From NCBI GenBank assembly GCA_023105745.1, contig JALGQZ010000009.1, forward strand, positions 12,510,564 to 12,574,563: a stretch of 64,000 nucleotides of DNA. The letters run 5' to 3'. Source of the DNA: Austropuccinia psidii (Eukaryota; Basidiomycota; Pucciniomycetes; Pucciniales; Sphaerophragmiaceae). A model generated the notes under the pieces. It worked only from the letters and a program-made list of their open reading frames with translations, was not told the DNA's origin and made no database searches. The position numbers and the translations under genes were made by a program. Positions 59,271-64,000 of this stretch are shown here, in pieces (the first letter of the stretch is position 1; each line of letters begins with the position of its first letter).

Positions 59271-61935
59271 TGATAAGGTTTTAATGCTTTTAGCTTTAAC
59301 GTTTTAAGCTTATGTAAGCTTTTTAGGCTTACTTAAGCTTTGACAGTTCTTAAAACCTTGATTTTGAGCTTGCATATTGGGATTTACCCTTTGGCAGATT
59401 GAAATTCCTGTCCAAATTGGGATGAAACCAGTTTAAACTTTAGTTTTGGATCAAAGTCTAATATTAAAGTTTGAATAAGGTTGGAAATACTCCAATACAG
59501 GTGGAAAACCTTAATTGAATCCTTGCAGATCCATAAGGCTGGGTACCCCGGCTCTGTTTGGAATTTTTCCTTTGTCCCACCTTTTTGCATGGATTTTGCA
59601 CTTTTATTTATTTAAAGCCATAGTATGGCCTTAAACCCTTTTAAATTGAGCTCACGCAGGATTTGCATTCTGTATGGCAAATCCTTAGCCAATTCAGTAA
59701 ATATACACAACACCTTAATTTTAACTAAAATTTTGGTATATTTCCATAAACCTTATGCAACTTTATATTTAAGCTTATTTAAGCTTAAATTTAACAATTT
59801 CAAAAAAATGTTAAAAAAATTGAAATTTTACTGTAATATTCTTAAATCTTCTAATAACTTAAGAAATATTCATGCTTGGGTATAACACCCTATGGGTCTA
59901 CCCTAGGTTATTTTTGCAGTAGAATCCAAAAATGACACAATAACTATAGCTTTGTTTATCAAAAAAAAATTATACTTAATTTTTGTTATTTTTTATTTTA
60001 AATTCAGTTGATAAGTCTGTTCAAGACTAAATCAACTGAGTATAATGTCATTTGTGGCATTATGGGTATGACACACATACCTCACAGGCTTACACTAGCT
60101 CTGGGACCATTTGAAAATGAATTATATTCTATTATTTGAGGTAAATTTATTTGTTTTTTATCTTTAAAATGAATTCTTACTTGTTAAATATTTACAAAAT
60201 AGCTTAAGATGAAACCATATTCTAGACTTGAATTTAAATAATCTAGACGTATAATTTCAGTTATTCTTACTAAGAAGCATGCAATCAGATCTTGAAAAAT
60301 ACCCTCAACATCCTCAAAAGCTAAATTTAAACATATTTATTCCTCTTCATCATAAATTTATTCCCCAATCATCTTTTATAATAGCAAGAAAACTGTGTAA
60401 AGTAGCAGAAACAAATATATATTTATTCAGTTTGAATATTTCAGATCTTATTACTTGGCTAATTATTCATCTCACAGGGCTATTAAAACATTCATTTTAA
60501 AATTAAAATTCAATGATTGATTTGTACTATTAATAAAAATAGGCAGTGATTGAGCTTGAAATTATTCTCATCTGCAAGGATCTATAGTAGGAAGGTTCCA
60601 CATAAAATGGGATGTCATATGCTGAGAAGGCTATATGATATCCATTATTTCTGAGTTTTTTGGGTTTTCCTTGAGAAATATCCATTATCAAAAGAGCTAG
60701 AGTCATAGAAAGACCTTGGATATCCCAAATAAAAGGAGATGATCCTCCTTTTTATATAATAGATTAGAATTAATGAAACCAAATTTTTCACAAGAAAGTA
60801 AGCCATTTGATGATGAAGTCAGAAATGAAAAAATTGATACTATCTTAATAATTAGATTGTTGGTCTCAATGAAGTTTTGCATTCTGAATTACTACTATGT
60901 TTATTCTAGAAAAAAAAAAAAGTACTGGGAATTATTTTCTTTACATAACTTTATGGTTTTCAAGCTTCCTTTGAGAACCTTTCCATCATAAAAAATATTT
61001 TTAGATATAATGATGGCTGAAATGAGTGTACTATTGTATGTAGAAACATATAGTTCCATAAAGTAATCTAAACATATTCTTCATTTTTGAAATTGAAGAC
61101 ATGTTACCATTTGATCCAAGAAAAGACAGTCTGAATTCTATTTGAAATTCAGGTACTTCTTTTGAATGAATTGATTTATTTTTTACAATTGGCAGATCTT
61201 GAATCATACTTAGAAAAAGAAGTGATTATTGCTTAATTTTTTAAAATGAATTCTCGAAGGGGCTGATAATCATACAAAACATATCATTTGATCCTTCACC
61301 TGGGGAATTATGTATGTGGTAGTGTGGTACCATCCATTGATTTTCATAGAAATCCTTGAGAAATGGGATTTGTTCCTCATACTGAGCTAATGATAATTAT
61401 TGAAGTTCTCAAAAATCAAATAGACAATTTAAATAATATAACATATCTAAGCTCTTCAATTGAGCTAAGATTTTGAATTAGAACAATTCAGCATGTCTCA
61501 TATTCTGTCTATTTGAGCTCTATTTACCTTCATGATTTCTATTTGAAATACATATTTCTTACTTGATAAATAATAATATATTTCTTGGAGAGTTTTTTTT
61601 GAAACAGAATAAGCCTAGGAGTATTCTTGTCCATGGTCAAGTGATTCAATCAAATAATACTTTTTGAAAAGATTACTTTGATGTTTTTTGGTCCCCAAAT
61701 ATTCTACTTTGTTGAAGTGATATACAATGGGTTCTTATATCAATTATTGGATTGAGCCTTCCAGCTAAGGATATTTTTGAAACCCCTTAAATGAACCAAA
61801 AGAAAATTTTCAGTTCATCAGATATGGGAAAGGATCTGAAAATATGTAATACATAGCAGCACAAAAAAATAAAAAAAAACAATACGGAAACAATCAAAAG
61901 AATAAAAGTGTACAATTCAAATCTATTTGACTATT
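59270..61935. other. gene-free repeat-like DNA
   Basis: The palindromic word TTAAGCTTA/TAAGCTT recurs at 59315, 59330, 59768 and 59778. The stretch 59384-59640 is less AT-rich, with GGGTACCCCGGCTCTG near 59543, and may be part of an unrelated LTR. No frame has coding character. Confidence 0.45.
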
Positions 61936-62130
61936 TGTGATCCTTAGAGGTCTTTACATATACCCAAAAGACAACAAAAAATTAAAGTAAGCTATAACCA
62001 AAAATAAAACTTTTATTTTGAAATATAAAAGCAAGATTTAGAATCAAAATCTAATAATAGATTTAGGGTTCTGGTAAAAGCACATAAGCCCTAATGTGTT
62101 TTTACCATAAAAATTCCTTTTTTACCAATT
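61936..62130 (+). repeat. LTR start related to family A
   Basis: TGTGATCCTTAGAGGTCTTT, ACATATACCCAAAAGACAAC and a later GGTTCTGGTAAAAGCACA align in order with the first 150 bases of the element A LTRs (19425 and 28923). The remainder diverges. The 129-codon frame at 62149-62538 lies downstream and has no family features. Confidence 0.55.
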
Positions 62131-62990
62131 TATGACCAAAACACATAAGTGACCTATTTTTTTGGAAGAATCTTTGGGCTTAGTCTTGAGGATTTTTTTA
62201 AGTTTGTTTCCCATATTTTTGAACATGGGATATCAAGATCTCCAATTTTATTCAAGTTTTTTTTGCCAAATTTCTCTAAATGGATAATTATTTTAAGAAA
62301 TTCCACAAAAATCTTCCCATTTATTAAATTCCATAGTTTTCTCAAAATAGAGGGAAGATTTTTGAGAGTCAAAAACCAAAAGCCCATATGTTTGGAAATT
62401 TATTTGGGTGGTAAAATTGTAGGTCCAAAAAGTGTTTTCTTTTTTCATTTTTGTAAGGGCATTGAAAATGTCATTTATCAAATTAATGGAATTAAAAATT
62501 TGATTTATGGAATTAGTGTGTCACAGGGGCTCTTCTAAATGAAGAGGGACTGGAACTCAGTGAACAGACTTACTTATGGAGGGCTCACAATAAATACTCA
62601 ATTGATAAGAGTAATGAAACAAGAGAATAAATTCTTAGTCATAAAATAATAAGAATTAAAAGATATGAGAGAAAAACAAAAGCAATAATAAAGAGCCAAC
62701 CACAAATAATCCTGTATCGCTGTTTCAACCTGTTCAGAAAAGAGAAAAGGATTAATAAATGATATGGCCACCAGCACTCTACTGAACAGGTGAGGGAAGG
62801 CAAAGACTAACTTAATAATTAATAAAATAATATTTCTTAATGAGAAATAAAATAATATTAAATAATAAATCCAATATTTTAATCAACTGGGGGAAAAACC
62901 CCCAGGTGGGTAAAAGGGGGCTGGTATATGAGAAAAAGTGCCAGCCTGGAGTTTGAGTGTTGAGAAACCATGATTGTATGATTAAGAAAC

Positions 62991-63145
62991 CTGTATTTGA
63001 GATGTGAAACTGTATTGGTGTATCCAATAAAGATATTTGAATCAATACAGGTGTTTGCACCTGTATTTAAGGAAGGCCTGTATTTGGTGAATCCTGTATT
63101 TGGGTTTTGCCTGTATTGAGCTGTATTGAGGTTTGGAACTGTATT
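62991..63145. repeat. degenerate CTGTATT repeat array
   Basis: CTGTATT occurs eight times in about 155 bases (62991, 63010, 63061, 63078, 63094, 63109, 63121, 63139), several extended to CTGTATTTGGTGAATC. On the minus strand this yields a 93-codon frame with repeated NTG/KYR text, which I take as a by-product. Confidence 0.7.
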
Positions 63146-63507
63146 TGGTGAATCTTCCATGAAACCCCTTGCTGATTAGGTGCAGGAAGATTTTCCATTA
63201 GTAATGAGTGGTAATGCCCTGCCTGTCTCCATGGCTGTGACATTACCCCCCTCTTGAAAGTGGTGAGCTCTGAGCACCATAAGAGTAGTGACTCTTGATG
63301 AGATCAACTGAAGTTTCTTCCCCCAACTACCCAATTCTAATCCCTCATAATTCCCCTTCATAAATCATAATTTTGAACCCTTTAATCTTCAAAAATTGTA
63401 GGTCCTTCTTCATTGACTTGATTCTGATTCTTCTCACCTTCTTTGAGCTTTCTTCACTTCCTCCTTTTCTTCTATCTTGATATTCTTATCATTGAAGAGT
63501 TCTTCAC

Positions 63508-64000
63508 TGTAAGGTGTGGATACAAAACTTTGATAAAATATCAAGTACTTTTCCTGTCCTCAAAATTTGTATAAGGTAGAATTATTTATAAATAGTAAGA
63601 AATAGTATTTTCAAATAGAAAACATGCCAATTTCATTGGTTTTCAACTTTATAAGTATACAACAATAATATAATAAAAATTTATTGTTTTACCAACAATA
63701 AAGATTTATCCAAATATACTCTACAAGAGAAATTTAAGGCTACAAAAGAAATTTCTTCAAGAGCAATTTCAATTGGAACTCATTGAGAAAAGGACTGCAA
63801 GAAATTAATTAAATAACAAAGTCTTTAAAAAGATATATAAAGAGAAAACACGCCCAAAAGTGACCAGAGGGAATTTGGAAACAAAGTGACAAAGCTAACA
63901 GTGGTGAAAGATGCTTTAATTCACTTTTGGGGTGGTTCAGGGGTGAAAATGATTATAAGAGTTACAAGCAATGATTATAATGATTTTTCACGTGGTTAAG
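63508..64000 (-). mobile_element. family A LTR, partial, runs off window
   Basis: TGTAAGGTGTGGATACAAAA at 63508 is the reversed LTR end. Then CTTTTCCTGTCCTCAAAATT, ATTTCAATTGGAACTCATTG, AAGTGACCAGAGGGAATTTG and TGGTTCAGGGGTGAAAATGA follow in the order of the reversed element A LTRs. It has neither the family B nor the family C insert and keeps the intact site (AAACACGCCCAAAAGTGACC) where the family C LTR landed in element A. Confidence 0.88.

Noticed and set aside
62149..62538. 129-codon plus-strand frame
   Set aside because: Phe/Ile/Lys-rich low-complexity text with a minus-strand frame of similar length over it, located in LTR-related sequence. No family feature.
1..64000. tRNA, rRNA or other structured RNA genes
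   Set aside because: I looked for GC-rich cloverleaf-like segments and rRNA words. The few GC-richer patches are the host gene and LTR promoters. A tRNA scan would be decisive.

Overview
The window looks like nuclear DNA of a transposon-swollen rust fungus (Pucciniales). The evidence is very high A+T with almost no CpG outside one gene, rust-type Ty3/gypsy LTR retrotransposons, a decayed Harbinger nuclease, a decayed TET/JBP-like 2OG-Fe(II) oxygenase, and a host gene split by many 63-130 nt introns. The retrotransposon proteins resemble families I associate with Austropuccinia psidii (myrtle rust). The species is an inference from memory, not a database result.

Layout. 1-18.4 kb is gene-free, AT-rich, decayed repeat DNA: hairpin clusters at 5.46 and 9.08 kb, four copies of a 45-bp dispersed motif, a five-unit 22-bp tandem repeat at 11.36 kb, and old LTR copies at 12.98-14.97 kb and about 15.0-16.1 kb. 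18.4-33.1 kb is a nest of retrotransposons. A solo LTR (family C, minus strand) was split by a 12.7-kb Ty3/gypsy element (family A, 19425-32115, target duplication GGCCT). The 5' LTR of that element was then hit by a minus-strand solo LTR of family B, and its 3' LTR by another family C LTR. The gag and pol of element A are pseudogenes.

34.9-39.3 kb holds the only convincing host gene: a minus-strand, 15-exon gene whose exons splice into about 1057 codons, with an N-terminal half resembling the fungal STB6/STB2 (Sin3-binding) family. It is flanked by 1.8 kb of featureless DNA on one side and two degraded genes on the other: a Harbinger transposase-like nuclease (39.86-41.0 kb, plus) and a TET-like oxygenase (42.5-41.5 kb, minus).

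43.27-52.65 kb is a younger, complete family B Ty3/gypsy element with AAAAT target duplications, long LTRs, a spliced leader ORF, gag, and a 1235-codon pol. It appears dead: there is an amber codon between gag and pol, YIDN replaces YIDD in the reverse transcriptase, and the integrase has an internal deletion. 52.7-64 kb is again AT-rich decayed repeat DNA; a family A LTR in reverse orientation runs off the right edge from 63508.

The window contains one functional-looking gene in a matrix of layered transposons. The best leads are the datable insertion series, the conserved nested hairpin in family B LTRs, the introns in the retrotransposon leader ORFs, and the TET-like relic in a CpG-starved genome. 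I saw no rRNA, tRNA or CRISPR.
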